A stretch of DNA of 64,000 nucleotides from [Pasteurella] mairii (GCA_900454475.1 UGSS01000002.1:2313605-2377604); one strand, 5' to 3'. Positions 48,065 to 60,058 are shown, numbered from the stretch's first letter. Numbers and translations: made by a program. The notes: generated by a model from the sequence alone, not told the origin.

Positions 48065-49114
48065 ATGCCACTTTTTACACAACAGCCAAAATCCCTTTGT
48101 ATCCTCCGTTTATCCGCTATCGGCGATACTTGCCATGTACTTGCTGCGGTGCAGCAAATTCAGCACCATTGGCAACAAACACAGATCACATGGATCATCG
48201 GTAAGACGGAAGCCGCGCTTTTTCGCCATGTGAAAGGAATTCGTTTTGTGGTGTATGACAAAAAAAGTGGCTGGAAGGGCGTGTTGGCGTTGTGGAAGCA
48301 GTTAAAAGACTGTCATTTTGATGCGCTACTCAATATGCAAACCGCCTTTCGTGCTTCATTGCTTTCATTGGGCATCAAAGCCAATTACAAAATCGGTTTT
48401 GGTAAACAACGCGCTCGAGAGGGACAAAGGTTGTTTACCAATCGGCGCATTGAGGATCCGGCAACGCCACACGTATTAGACGGTTTTTTAGCCTTTGTCG
48501 CTTACTTGGGGGTTCCGGTAAGTCCGCCAACTTGGGATTTGGGGATAACCGATGAAATGCGCCAGCAAGTGGTACCTTATTTGGATCCAAACAGACGTAA
48601 TCTCTTGATTTCTCCTTGCTCCAGCAAAGCGGAAAAAGATTGGTTGCCGCAACGTTATGCGGCGATTGCAAATTACGCCAATCAACGCCATATGCACGTT
48701 ATTTTATGTGGTTCGCCGGCAGCGCGCGAAATGGCGATGGTACAAGATATTGTGGCACATTGTGATTTTACGCCAACGAATTTATGCGGTAAAACCTCGC
48801 TCTTAGAACTTTCGGCATTGATTGGTTTGGTGGATTTGGTTATCGCACCAGATAGTGGTCCGGCACATATCGCCACTACGCAAGGCACACCGATTGTTGG
48901 GCTATATGCCTATCATAATCCGTTGCGCACCGGTCCTTATTACAATTTGGACAATGTCGTGTCCGTATATGAGCAAAATGTGCGAAAAGAATTTGGCAAA
49001 CCCTCAGCCCAATTGCCTTGGGCAACAAAATTAAAAGGCAAAAATCTGATGGCAGAAATTCAGGTGGAAGATGTGATTGCCGCGATCGAAAAAATAGAAA
49101 ATTCAAAAGGATAA
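48065..49114 (+). CDS. opsX: LPS heptosyltransferase I (GT9)
   Basis: A 349-residue ADP-heptose:LPS heptosyltransferase. GT9 signs: LRLSAIGDTCHVLAAVQ at the N-terminus, SPCSSKAEKDW and VIAPDSGPAHIA (nucleotide-sugar site). It adds the first heptose to KDO in the inner core; the linked kdkA acts on the preceding sugar, so the pair builds the KDO-heptose base. Confidence 0.9.
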   Translation: MPLFTQQPKSLCILRLSAIGDTCHVLAAVQQIQHHWQQTQITWIIGKTEAALFRHVKGIRFVVYDKKSGWKGVLALWKQLKDCHFDALLNMQTAFRASLLSLGIKANYKIGFGKQRAREGQRLFTNRRIEDPATPHVLDGFLAFVAYLGVPVSPPTWDLGITDEMRQQVVPYLDPNRRNLLISPCSSKAEKDWLPQRYAAIANYANQRHMHVILCGSPAAREMAMVQDIVAHCDFTPTNLCGKTSLLELSALIGLVDLVIAPDSGPAHIATTQGTPIVGLYAYHNPLRTGPYYNLDNVVSVYEQNVRKEFGKPSAQLPWATKLKGKNLMAEIQVEDVIAAIEKIENSKG

Positions 49115-49120
49115 CTGATA

Positions 49121-49335
49121 TTAAATAAAATTTTCTCGTGGTTTGAGAAACAAGTAGAAACCTGTCCAGTTCCCTAAAAATTGCCGAAAGGCTTAATTCC
49201 CTTTATTTGATCAAGTTTAGAGGGAACCAAAAAATGGATCCTGCTACTCATTATTTTGGTTATCGGCGTTGGCATGATGGAAGCCATTTTATACGCGATA
49301 ATATTATTTACGAGCACTGAATGCGGTTGATGAGG
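49121..49335 (+). pseudogene. N-terminal remnant of an ABC transporter
   Basis: One frame reads LNKIFSWFEKQVETCPVP-stop-KLPKGLIPFI-stop-SSLEGTKKWILLL then a hydrophobic helix and GMMEAILYAI. This resembles the start of Pasteurellaceae/Neisseria multidrug ABC transporters with fused permease and ATPase. Two internal stops and a third soon after show decay; the rest of the gene is absent. A second short open stretch (to ~49390, LNAVDEEMSNINEHAKG) is unrecognised. Confidence 0.65.
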
Positions 49336-49423
49336 AAATGAGCAATATCAATGAACATGCCAAAGGCGACTTTTTTTCAGATATACAGTAAATGCGATAA
49401 AAGCGCGGTCGATTTTGCCATAA

Positions 49424-49451
49424 AAAATGCCTGTGTTAACACAGGCATTTT
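49424..49451. terminator. Terminator downstream of yggL
   Basis: A perfect palindromic stem AAAATGCCTGTG/CACAGGCATTTT, T-rich on both sides. It ends yggL on the minus strand and could also stop rightward transcription. Confidence 0.85.
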
Positions 49452-49464
49452 CTTCAAAGAAAAC

Positions 49465-49803
49465 TTATTTTGCTGGATAATCCCACCAAATATCGAATAA
49501 TTCACTGATTTCGATTTGTTGTAATCCATTTTGCTCCAGCCAATTTTTGACTAAAGTGCGGTGGTTTTCGTCGCATTTGCCCAGTTTTTCCAAGCAAACT
49601 AAACCTTCCCAATGCAAATAACCGCTTCCTTCATAGGCAAGTCCGTTCGGTTGAATTACTTCGGTGATAAAGCGATCAACGACTTCATCCACTTGTTCAA
49701 CCGGCGTATTTTCCGCAAATTGCCAGTTCACTAAAAAGCCCAATTCTTGGAATTCGGCAAGGTGCATTTTTTTACGTTGTCTTTGATTACGTTTGATAGC
49801 CAT
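49465..49803 (-). CDS. yggL: YggL-family protein (DUF469)
   Basis: A 112-residue protein with the DUF469 pattern (KRNQRQRKKMHLAEFQELGF, EGSGYLHWEGLVC, LFDIWWD). E. coli YggL is associated with the 50S ribosome; the precise role is not settled. Downstream of trmB, the same pairing as in E. coli. Confidence 0.9.
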   Translation of the reverse strand: MAIKRNQRQRKKMHLAEFQELGFLVNWQFAENTPVEQVDEVVDRFITEVIQPNGLAYEGSGYLHWEGLVCLEKLGKCDENHRTLVKNWLEQNGLQQIEISELFDIWWDYPAK

Positions 49804-49876
49804 ATTTTTCTCCGATTGATGTCATCAACAGACGTGATGAACGGTTTTACTCGGCGTTAATGATAACATACTTCCG

Positions 49877-50629
49877 TTATCCACGCTTAATAAAATACAA
49901 ATCCCATACGCCATGCCCCAAACGATGTCCACGCGCTTCAAATTTGGTTAACGGGCGAAAATCCGGACGAGGAATATAATCGTCAGTCGGCGAAACATTG
50001 CGTAAATTGACCGCACTTTTTAACACCTCCAACATCTGTTCGGCATAATTTTCCCAGTCCGTCGCCATGTGGATAAATCCGTTCGGCGCTAATTTTTGGC
50101 ATACCATCTCCACAAATGCCGGTTGCACAATGCGACGTTTATGGTGCTTAGCTTTATGCCAAGGATCCGGGAAAAACAGTTGCAACCCGCCCAGCGTGTC
50201 ATCAGCAATACAATCGCGTAAAATTTCGGTGGCATCATGACAAATGACCCGTAAATTTTTCACTTGCTTTTCCACTGCATAAGCAATACAAGCCCCCACG
50301 CCCGGTGTATGGACTTCAATACCAAGATAATTTTTATCCGGATTTTGTATCGCCATCTCCACCAAGGATTTCCCCATACCAAAGCCGATTTCCAATATCA
50401 CTGGATTGGTATTGCCATAAATGCTGGCAAAATCAAAGAAAGAAAGTTGATGCTCTAATCCATAAAAAGCCCAGTTGGCATTCATCATATCCCGTTGAAA
50501 ATCGCTTAATCGTCCAGTACGCAAAACAAAGCTGCGAACTTTTCGCTTATAGCGTCCGTCTTCAGTAAATTCGGCGGTTTCTACAGTTTTACGTTTTTGA
50601 TCAGCAAAAGTCTCTTGTTTTATCATCAT
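49877..50629 (-). CDS. trmB: tRNA (guanine46-N7)-methyltransferase
   Basis: A 250-residue SAM-dependent enzyme. Motifs: [15 protein letters not shown] (SAM), [17 protein letters not shown] (catalytic/tRNA), and a C-terminal [17 protein letters not shown]. Starts at MMIKQ; either Met is possible. Probably co-transcribed with yggL. Confidence 0.95.
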   Translation of the reverse strand: MMIKQETFADQKRKTVETAEFTEDGRYKRKVRSFVLRTGRLSDFQRDMMNANWAFYGLEHQLSFFDFASIYGNTNPVILEIGFGMGKSLVEMAIQNPDKNYLGIEVHTPGVGACIAYAVEKQVKNLRVICHDATEILRDCIADDTLGGLQLFFPDPWHKAKHHKRRIVQPAFVEMVCQKLAPNGFIHMATDWENYAEQMLEVLKSAVNLRNVSPTDDYIPRPDFRPLTKFEARGHRLGHGVWDLYFIKRG

Positions 50630-50874
50630 TATTTATTGTTTATGTAAAAGTGGTGTGAATTATAAGCGGTTTACACCAAATTGCAAAGTGCGGTCATTTT
50701 TGGGTGAATTTATGCAATAAATTACCGGAAAACTTTTAGAGAAAAGAAGGTTGAAAAGTATACTGCAATAAATATTGAAAATACGACAAATTGGATGGAA
50801 GGTTTATTAAATATTTACAATAGATTATCGAAAAAACATAACTTATATTGATAAAGGATTTTTTAATAAAAAGA

Positions 50875-50909
50875 GTTGCTAACATTTTGAAAAAATAAAC
50901 ATTAGCAAC
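50875..50909. terminator. Bidirectional hairpin beyond the TRAP operon
   Basis: Inverted arms GTTGCTAA (50875-50882) and TTAGCAAC (50902-50909), with T-rich flanks on both strands. It is the likely end of the minus-strand TRAP operon. The rest of 50630-50939 holds one uptake sequence (50685) and no clear gene. Confidence 0.6.
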
Positions 50910-50939
50910 AATTTTTCTACTCTATCTAAGAGATTACAG

Positions 50940-51002
50940 GTGCCAAAATCAGCCACAATTGCGTCTCAAGTTTCATTAAGACTGCCTAATTCTATGCGTT
51001 AG
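50940..51002 (+). pseudogene. Start of a CopG-type antitoxin gene, truncated
   Basis: From GTG at 50940 the frame reads MPKSATIASQVSLRLPNSMR then stop. This is the beginning of ribbon-helix-helix antitoxins (QVSLRLP is the DNA-binding strand) and is cut off after 20 residues, with no toxin gene. It overlaps a truncated minus-strand ORF (51027-50992, MNIVKAYKTNA) that begins after dctM with a ribosome binding site. The overlap marks a deletion junction. Confidence 0.5.
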
Positions 51003-51048
51003 TTTTATAAGCTTTTACAATATTCATTTTATTCTCCTAATCGTCTTG

Positions 51049-52320
51049 TTAAGACAACCAATTCATTGGTGTAATGACAATTTCAGGGAAGAAACACATC
51101 GCGAGCAAAATAATAAAATAAACAAGTAAAAATGGCGCTATTCCCCTTGTGAGCTTAGCAATTCCTATCTTAGATATGCCCTGTCCTACATAAAGTACTG
51201 TACCGACGGGTGGTGTTATTAAACCAATTGATAGATTAATAACCATCATAATACCAAAATAAGCTATATCAATATTGTACGCCCTTAATAGCGGTAATAA
51301 AACCGGCACGAAAATTAGCACTGCAGGAATGAGATCCATTACACAACCAACCAATAATAAGAAGATCATTATTACCAACATTAGAACAGTTGCATTATCA
51401 GTAATTCCTTTGATAAAACTTACTAATTCCATTGGTATTTGTGCTACTGTAATTGCAAAAGCCGAGATCATAGCGGCGGCGGCAACAAACATTACCATTG
51501 CCGTTGTCTTGATTGTGTTTAGGAAAACTTCTTGTATTTTAGACCAAGTTAAAGTTTGATACATTAAACTTATTATTGCTGCATAAATTGCAGCGGCTAC
51601 CCCTGCCTCAGTAGGAGTAAAAATTCCCCCTCTTAATCCGACAATAATGATTACCGGCAATAATAATGGCCAAAATGCTTGTTTAAATGCGTCCCATCTT
51701 TGAATAGCTGTTTTTTTAGGTTCCAGATTGTCTTGCTGTGTTCTATACAGAAATTTCCACATTAACCATAAACCAAATACCATTAATAAACCTGGTACTG
51801 TTCCCCCCATAAATAATTTTGTTATAGATGCACCAGCCGTAATTCCATAAACAATCATTGGTATACTAGGGGGAATAACAACAGAAATAATACCAGCTGC
51901 ACAAGTTAACCCTGTTGATCTTGCTACATCATAATTTTTGCTAGCCATCATCGGAATTAAAATCGCGCCTAACGCTGCGGTATCAGCAACAGCCGATCCT
52001 GAAAGCCCAGCAAAAATTAATCCTGAAATAATAACAACATATCCTAGCCCGCCCTTAATATGGCCAACCATACTCATTGCAAAATTAATAATTCTTTCTG
52101 AAATTCCTCCATGTTTCATTATTTCGCCTGTTAGCATAAAAAATGGAATTGCCATCAAAGGGAAGTTATTTGTTCCCATAACAAAATTTTCAGCAATAAT
52201 TTGAGTATCAAACATATCCATATGCCATAGCATAAAACTTGCACTTAATAACATAGATAATGCTACAGGGACACCAAGAAAAAGAAATAAAAATAAACTA
52301 CCTAAAAATAACCATAACAT
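51049..52320 (-). CDS. dctM: TRAP transporter large permease
   Basis: A 423-residue DctM-type membrane protein with about 12 helices (GLSGSAVADTAALGAI and GVAAAIYA motifs). It carries substrate with sodium, together with the small subunit and binding protein encoded upstream. Two-base gap from dctQ. The substrate is not known; the linked dehydrogenase suggests a sugar acid. Confidence 0.93.
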   Translation of the reverse strand: MLWLFLGSLFLFLFLGVPVALSMLLSASFMLWHMDMFDTQIIAENFVMGTNNFPLMAIPFFMLTGEIMKHGGISERIINFAMSMVGHIKGGLGYVVIISGLIFAGLSGSAVADTAALGAILIPMMASKNYDVARSTGLTCAAGIISVVIPPSIPMIVYGITAGASITKLFMGGTVPGLLMVFGLWLMWKFLYRTQQDNLEPKKTAIQRWDAFKQAFWPLLLPVIIIVGLRGGIFTPTEAGVAAAIYAAIISLMYQTLTWSKIQEVFLNTIKTTAMVMFVAAAAMISAFAITVAQIPMELVSFIKGITDNATVLMLVIMIFLLLVGCVMDLIPAVLIFVPVLLPLLRAYNIDIAYFGIMMVINLSIGLITPPVGTVLYVGQGISKIGIAKLTRGIAPFLLVYFIILLAMCFFPEIVITPMNWLS

Positions 52321-52321
52321 T

Positions 52322-52798
52322 TTATTTTCCTCCTTGACTTGCCCATTTAATATGTTTTACTAAATTAGTAAAGATTATTAAAAAATAGGATATAGCTGAG
52401 ATAACGGCTGCGAAATAAAGAACAGATGATGATATTTCTGTAGCAGGCATTTTTTGCGTATATGTAAGTAACATTAATTGATATGCACCGTAGGTGATAA
52501 GACTAAGAGATATTAAAACTAAAATATCTGCTAAAAATAAGAAAAATACTTGATATCCAGCAGGTAATGTTGATACAACTATGTCTACTGTAAGATGTCC
52601 TCGCTCCTTAGCCACTAAAATGATACCTAGAAAAATCATATAGACAAAACAAATCCTTGCAAACTCTTCTGACCATGCTATTCCAGAATCAAAAAAATAC
52701 CTTAAAATCGCATTGAAAAAAACAAGAAGAATCATGGAACATAATGCTAATATAGATACAGTTTTTAGCGTTTTTTCTAAAGTATTAGATATTTTCAT
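52322..52798 (-). CDS. dctQ: TRAP transporter small permease
   Basis: A 158-residue DctQ-type protein with four predicted helices and the conserved WSEEFARICFVYMIFLG. It partners the large permease. Confidence 0.9.
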   Translation of the reverse strand: MKISNTLEKTLKTVSILALCSMILLVFFNAILRYFFDSGIAWSEEFARICFVYMIFLGIILVAKERGHLTVDIVVSTLPAGYQVFFLFLADILVLISLSLITYGAYQLMLLTYTQKMPATEISSSVLYFAAVISAISYFLIIFTNLVKHIKWASQGGK

Positions 52799-52854
52799 TT
52801 TTTTATCCTCTTTAATATTGGCTACTTATATATTATCTAAGTAGCCTTATTTCT

Positions 52855-53838
52855 TTATTTCACTGAATCAATACGTTGAACTAACGCTTTAGACCAAGGA
52901 TATTTTTGATAAAAGTTTTCATATAATTTTTCAGAGGCTTTTAACATATCAGATTTAAATTCTTCACTTGGTATAATGATTTCACTTCCATTTTTAGTAA
53001 GAAATTCTTTTACATTTTGTTCCGTTTTAATGGCTAGTTCCCACTCTTTTTCTTGATATAATTTAGCTGCCTCTAAGAAAATATCTTGATCTTCTTTAGG
53101 AATTTTATTCCATGTTTTCAAGCTAATCTGTAAAAGACCAGGTGAAAAAATATGATTAGTTTGAATAACGTATTTTTGCACCTCATATAATCCAGAATCT
53201 TTAATTAAAATATATGGATTTTCTTGTCCATCAATAACTTTCTGCTCTAGCGCTGTAAAAACTTCACTGAGCGGCATACTTTGTGAATTAATTTTCATTG
53301 CATTAGCCCAATCGACAAATAGGGAGTTAAGTGGCACTCTCAAACGAAGCCCCTTGAAATCATCAAATTTTTCTAATTTCTTATTGGATGAGATAACTCG
53401 AAAACCATTCATACCGTAAGCTAACAATTTAATTCCATATTTTTCCATTTTATCTCCAACTTCTTTAGCTATCGGAGATTCTAGAACTTTTTTAGCCTCT
53501 AAATTATCTTTAAATAAATATGGCCATTCCCATATACCAAAAATAGGATCAATATTTTGTAAAAGTAATCCTGTAATACCCGCCTCAATAGTTCCGTTTC
53601 TCAGACCATTAACAATCTGATCTTCTCCACCTAATTGATTATTTGGATATATTCTAATTTCATATTTATTATTCGTTTTTTCTTCTATCGTCTTTTTGAA
53701 ATATTCAACTAAGGCAATATTTGAAGGGTGAGTATCAGAGTTATAATGTCCTAATTTAATAATTGTTTTAGCAAAAACAGGCGTACTAAATATTAAAGTA
53801 GATATTAAGAGTGCTTTCGTTAAGCTTTTAAGTTTCAT
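52855..53838 (-). CDS. dctP: TRAP transporter substrate-binding protein
   Basis: A 327-residue periplasmic protein with a signal peptide (ending TPVFA) and DctP-family features: GHYNSDTHPSNIALVEYFKK, GGEDQIVNGLRNGTIE, and the conserved Arg that binds the carboxylate (in FKGLRLRVP). It captures the substrate for DctQM. Confidence 0.92.
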   Translation of the reverse strand: MKLKSLTKALLISTLIFSTPVFAKTIIKLGHYNSDTHPSNIALVEYFKKTIEEKTNNKYEIRIYPNNQLGGEDQIVNGLRNGTIEAGITGLLLQNIDPIFGIWEWPYLFKDNLEAKKVLESPIAKEVGDKMEKYGIKLLAYGMNGFRVISSNKKLEKFDDFKGLRLRVPLNSLFVDWANAMKINSQSMPLSEVFTALEQKVIDGQENPYILIKDSGLYEVQKYVIQTNHIFSPGLLQISLKTWNKIPKEDQDIFLEAAKLYQEKEWELAIKTEQNVKEFLTKNGSEIIIPSEEFKSDMLKASEKLYENFYQKYPWSKALVQRIDSVK

Positions 53839-53859
53839 ATTATTTTCCTTTTGATAGAT

Positions 53860-54885
53860 TTAAAATTTAGCAATCACTTTTAGATATTTATCAGGATTAT
53901 CTGAAAGTTTCTGTACGTATTCCGGAATTTCATCAAATGTAATAACTTCACTAATAATTTGATTAGCTTTTATCTTTTCTGTTGATAATAGCTGTATAGC
54001 TTCATTAAACTCCCCTTTACTTGTTCTTGAACCACAAATATTTAGTTCTTTAAATGTAATAATATTAGTTGGCAATGATGTTTCTGTTTTCGGCCAGCCG
54101 GTTAAAGCAATTCTGCCAGCGAACGAAACATATTTTAATGTGTTTTGAATACAGATATTTGCACCAGAAGCCTCAATAACGACTTCTGCCATACGTCCCT
54201 TAGTCAACTCTCGTATTAATTCAAGCGTATTTTCTTTATTTGGATTAATTGTATGATTAATACCTATAGAACTTGCGTACTCTAAACGCTGATCTAATAC
54301 GTCAATTAAGATAGGCGTTGCACCATACACTTTTGCGACTAATGCAGCCATTAAACCAATGGCGCCTGCACCAATAATAACAACGTGTTCATTTTTTTTG
54401 ACTTGTGTTCTGTGCAGGGCATGCAGTGAAATAGTAAGAGGCTCGGCTAAAGCTAATTTTTCAATTGGCAAATCAGGAGCTTTAACTATTTGATTCGCTG
54501 GGTGAGCTATGATTTCTTGCATTCCGCCATTAATGTGTACGCCAAGTACTTTTAAAGATTCACAACAGTTTGTTCTTCCTATTGAGCAAGGATAACAATG
54601 CCCACAATAAATATAGGGATCAACTACAACTCTATCGCCAATATTAATATCTTCTGGCATACCAATTCCAGCTTCAATAATCGTTCCAACAATTTCATGA
54701 CCTAAAATCCTTGGATAGGTTACCAGTGGATTAGTTCCTCGATATGCACCAATATCGGAGCCACAAATCCCCATGCTCTCAACTTTTATTAATACTTCAT
54801 TAGCTTTCTTGATTGGTGGATCAACCAACTTTATACTCACGTTAGTTGGCTTATCTAATAAGATCGCTTTAATTTTTTTATCCAT
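53860..54885 (-). CDS. Zinc-dependent sugar(-acid) dehydrogenase
   Basis: A 341-residue medium-chain dehydrogenase. The start at 54885 (MDKKIKAILLDKPTNVSIK) is preferred because the upstream codons are not family-like. Catalytic zinc site GICGSDIGAYRG and GHEIVGTI; structural zinc cysteines in CGHCYPCSIGRTNCC; nucleotide motif GAGAIGLMAA. Similar to the zinc dehydrogenase adjacent to the TRAP genes in H. influenzae (uronate cluster) and to L-idonate/L-gulonate 5-dehydrogenases. First gene of the operon. The precise substrate is unknown. Confidence 0.85.
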   Translation of the reverse strand: MDKKIKAILLDKPTNVSIKLVDPPIKKANEVLIKVESMGICGSDIGAYRGTNPLVTYPRILGHEIVGTIIEAGIGMPEDINIGDRVVVDPYIYCGHCYPCSIGRTNCCESLKVLGVHINGGMQEIIAHPANQIVKAPDLPIEKLALAEPLTISLHALHRTQVKKNEHVVIIGAGAIGLMAALVAKVYGATPILIDVLDQRLEYASSIGINHTINPNKENTLELIRELTKGRMAEVVIEASGANICIQNTLKYVSFAGRIALTGWPKTETSLPTNIITFKELNICGSRTSKGEFNEAIQLLSTEKIKANQIISEVITFDEIPEYVQKLSDNPDKYLKVIAKF

Positions 54886-54973
54886 GTTATTTCTCCAAGT
54901 TAGCAATAAATATAACGTTTTGATTAAAATTCAAGTGATACTAATCGCGTATATACTACTACTACTAACACTA

Positions 54974-54985
54974 TGGTATTCCAAT
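54974..54985. promoter_or_regulatory. UxuR-like operator half-repeat 1
   Basis: TGGTATTCCAAT resembles the TTGGTATACCAA core of UxuR/ExuR-type GntR regulators. It is 89 bases upstream of the dehydrogenase start and close to the CRP site. Confidence 0.45.
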
Positions 54986-54991
54986 ATTTTA

Positions 54992-55015
54992 TTTTTGTGA
55001 TAGAACTCACAAAAA
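54992..55015. promoter_or_regulatory. CRP site of the TRAP operon
   Basis: The core TGTGATAGAACTCACA (54996-55011) matches the consensus fully; the symmetry extends to TTTTTGTGA/TCACAAAAA. Confidence 0.8.
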
Positions 55016-55023
55016 TAACCAAC

Positions 55024-55035
55024 TGGCATTCCAAT
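55024..55035. promoter_or_regulatory. UxuR-like operator half-repeat 2
   Basis: TGGCATTCCAAT differs from the first copy by one base; the two lie 50 bases apart, either side of the CRP site. Confidence 0.4.
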
Positions 55036-55278
55036 TTGAATGAGAAAGAGGGTCGCGAAGGAGGGGAGGAGACGAGAATAACAAATAATATTCAAAATTA
55101 TAGTCACGCCAAAATAGTTAACCAAATCAAAAAGGCATTTATGGCTAAGTCGATAAAGTAGGTGACAAACAGCCAACAAAAGGAGAAATATTAGACAACT
55201 TAAATGGCACAATTAACCTATTATTCGAGAAATGATTATTCTGTTAGAAGATAAAAAATTTACTTAACATGCTTAATC

Positions 55279-55340
55279 AGTAAAAGTGCGGTCGCTATAG
55301 CCGGTACATTATCGTAGGTAATCTGCTTATACCTTGGATA
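55279..55340 (+). pseudogene. Decayed trimeric autotransporter anchor fragment
   Basis: The sequence matches the adhesin anchor at about 20486-20547 over ~60 bases: after the uptake sequence come GCTAT.GCCGG, TTATCGT.GG and AATCTGCTTAT.CCTTGG in the same order, with a 2-base deletion and a Gln-to-stop change. The intact gene encodes KSAVAIAGAYYRGQSAYALGY here. The neighbouring 55040-55278 and 55341-55500 hold only short open stretches I do not recognise (e.g. GEILDNLNGTINLLFEK at ~55190-55230). It is evidence of a second, lost adhesin gene. Confidence 0.7.
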
Positions 55341-55424
55341 AAGGAAAGGGAATTTAAATACTATTTAGTTAAAGTACCGAAGAATCTAAAGATACTTAAA
55401 ACACATGTTCTTAAGCAACGGTAA

Positions 55425-55500
55425 GCTGTATGATAGTGTAAAAAAGTGGCTGGAAAAGTAAGATAAGGCTGTATAGTAGCATAAAAAAGCGATTAAAGAG
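55425..55500. repeat. Diverged tandem ~43-bp repeat
   Basis: GCTGTAT.ATAG...AAAAAAG at 55425 recurs at 55468. Matches are about two thirds by eye. Unknown function, between the adhesin fragment and tuf. Confidence 0.4.
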
Positions 55501-55503
55501 TCA

Positions 55504-55533
55504 AAAGTAAGTGGTACAAAGACCACTTACTTT
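55504..55533 (-). terminator. Terminator of the str operon
   Basis: Stem AAAGTAAGTGGT/ACCACTTACTTT with a 6-base loop lies 58 bases past the tuf stop. Confidence 0.8.
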
Positions 55534-55590
55534 CAACAGTAACTACTTGATATATAAGTAACTACTGCCATAAGCACGACACTTGTCGCA

Positions 55591-56817
<1,227 letters not shown>

Positions 56818-56845
56818 CTATGGAGTTTTGGGAGTTTTCAAAAAA

Positions 56846-58948
56846 TTATTTTTTGCGCGCTTCAATAACAGCTGCCGCAACACTTGATGGTGCTTCAGCA
56901 TATTTCAATGGTTCCATTGAGTATGAAGCACGACCTTGTGTTTGTGAGCGAAGATCGGTTGCATAACCAAACATTTCTGAAAGTGGTACTTCTGCATTGA
57001 TCTTAACTACAAATTCATTGGCTTCTTGACCATTCACCATCGCGCGACGACGGCTTAAGTCACCAATTACATCACCCACATAATCCGGTGGAGTTTCAAC
57101 TTCCACTTTCATAATTGGCTCAAGTAGAACTGGGTTTGCTTTAGCGAACGCTGCTTTGAATGCTAAAGAAGCGGCTAATTTAAACGCTAATTCTGATGAG
57201 TCCACATCATGGTATGAACCGAAGTGTAAGCGTACACCAAGATCAACTACCGGATAACCTGCTAACGGACCAGATTTAAGTTGTTCTTGGATACCTTTGT
57301 CAACTGCTGGGATATATTCGCCAGGGATTACACCACCTTTGATTTCGTTAACAAATTCGTATCCTGGACCTTCTGGATCTAATGGATACAAGTCGATTAC
57401 AACATGACCATATTGACCGCGACCACCAGATTGTTTTGCGTGTTTACCTTCAACATCATTAACACGAGTACGGATAGTTTCACGGTAAGACACTTGTGGT
57501 TTACCGATATTCGCTTCAACTTTGAACTCACGACGCATACGGTCAACGATAATATCTAAGTGTAACTCACCCATACCAGAGATAATGGTTTCACCGGATT
57601 CTTCATCTGTGTGAACACGGAATGAAGGGTCTTCTTGCGCTAAACGACCTAATGCAAGACCCATTTTTTCTTGGTCAGCTTTAGTTTTTGGTTCTACCGC
57701 AACAGAGATTACCGGCTCTGGGAATTCCATACGCTCAAGGATAATTGGCGCATCAAGCGCACATAACGTATCACCAGTACCAACGTCTTTCAAACCAATC
57801 GCAGCAGCGATGTCGCCCGCACGAACCTCTTTGATTTCTTCACGTTTGTTAGCGTGCATTTGCACGATACGACCAAAACGTTCACGTTTATCTTTTACAG
57901 AGTTTAATACTGTTGCACCAGACTCAACCACACCAGAATAAACACGGAAGAAAGTTAAGTTACCCACAAACGGGTCGGTTGCAATTTTAAATGCCAACGC
58001 AGCAAACGGTTCATCATCGCTTGCATGACGCTCACCTTCAGACTCATCCGGATTAATACCTTTAATCGCTTCGATATCTGTTGGCGCTGGTAAATAATCA
58101 ATTACTGCATCAAGCATTGCTTGTACGCCTTTGTTTTTAAAGGCTGACCCACAAGTTACCAAAATGATTTCGGTCGCTAATGCACGTTGACGAAGACCGG
58201 CTTTGATTTCTTCTTCAGTTAAATCTTCACCGCCTAAATATTTTTCCATTAACTCTTCTGAAGATTCCGCCGCCGCTTCAACTAAGTTTTGACGCCATTC
58301 TTCACAAGCGGCTTGCATATCAGCAGGAACATCTTCATAAGTGAAAGTCATACCTTGATCTGCTTCGTTCCAGTTGATTGCTTTCATTTTGATCAAATCA
58401 ACTACGCCTTTGAAGTTATCTTCAGCACCAATTGGCAATTGTAGAGGAACAGCATTACCACCTAAACGAGTTTTGATTTGTTCAACAACACGTAGGAAGT
58501 TTGCACCAGTGCGGTCCATTTTGTTTACGAACGCAATACGAGGTACTTTATATTTGTTAGCTTGACGCCATACGGTTTCAGATTGAGGTTGAACCCCACC
58601 AACCGCACAGTAAACCATTACCGCACCGTCAAGAACACGCATTGAACGTTCAACTTCAATAGTGAAGTCCACGTGTCCCGGAGTATCGATGACGTTGATA
58701 CGGTGTTGCGGGAATTGTTGTGACATACCAGACCAGAACGCGGTGGTTGCCGCAGAGGTAATAGTAATACCACGCTCTTGTTCTTGTTCCATCCAGTCCA
58801 TTGTTGCAGCACCATCGTGTACTTCACCAATTTTGTGGCTTACACCGGTATAGAATAAGATACGCTCAGTAGTCGTGGTTTTACCCGCATCAATATGCGC
58901 ACTGATACCGATATTACGGTAAAGTGAAATAGGGGTTGTACGAGCCAT
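56846..58948 (-). CDS. fusA: Elongation factor G
   Basis: A 700-residue translocase GTPase. The start at 58948 ([20 protein letters not shown]) is family-like and preceded by AAGGAAAAA. Motifs [29 protein letters not shown], then domains II-V. Confidence 0.98.
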   Translation of the reverse strand: MARTTPISLYRNIGISAHIDAGKTTTTERILFYTGVSHKIGEVHDGAATMDWMEQEQERGITITSAATTAFWSGMSQQFPQHRINVIDTPGHVDFTIEVERSMRVLDGAVMVYCAVGGVQPQSETVWRQANKYKVPRIAFVNKMDRTGANFLRVVEQIKTRLGGNAVPLQLPIGAEDNFKGVVDLIKMKAINWNEADQGMTFTYEDVPADMQAACEEWRQNLVEAAAESSEELMEKYLGGEDLTEEEIKAGLRQRALATEIILVTCGSAFKNKGVQAMLDAVIDYLPAPTDIEAIKGINPDESEGERHASDDEPFAALAFKIATDPFVGNLTFFRVYSGVVESGATVLNSVKDKRERFGRIVQMHANKREEIKEVRAGDIAAAIGLKDVGTGDTLCALDAPIILERMEFPEPVISVAVEPKTKADQEKMGLALGRLAQEDPSFRVHTDEESGETIISGMGELHLDIIVDRMRREFKVEANIGKPQVSYRETIRTRVNDVEGKHAKQSGGRGQYGHVVIDLYPLDPEGPGYEFVNEIKGGVIPGEYIPAVDKGIQEQLKSGPLAGYPVVDLGVRLHFGSYHDVDSSELAFKLAASLAFKAAFAKANPVLLEPIMKVEVETPPDYVGDVIGDLSRRRAMVNGQEANEFVVKINAEVPLSEMFGYATDLRSQTQGRASYSMEPLKYAEAPSSVAAAVIEARKK

Positions 58949-59055
58949 TAGTTTTTCCTTTTTGGGAACGTAATAAATATAAAATTTTAAATATGGATAA
59001 GGCTCCATCACACAAATCTATGAGATGAAGCCTGAAAAACCGACTTGCTAACAGA

Positions 59056-59541
<486 letters not shown>

Positions 59542-59653
59542 TTATTAATCTTCAGGATTATCCAAAACTCTATTGCAACAAAGCTGCTGATACTGGAGTT
59601 TATGGTTAATTAATTTAGTTAATTAGCGTTTGGCCTTACTTAACGGAGAACCA

Positions 59654-60058
<405 letters not shown>

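Noticed and set aside
50690-50860. An open stretch of about 46 codons (ending NIYNRLSKKHNLY)
   Set aside because: No start with a ribosome binding site and no recognisable family; such a length is expected by chance in AT-rich DNA.
54886-55590. tRNA genes next to tuf
   Set aside because: No cloverleaf or CCA-bearing sequence was found; the region holds operators, gene debris and a terminator.
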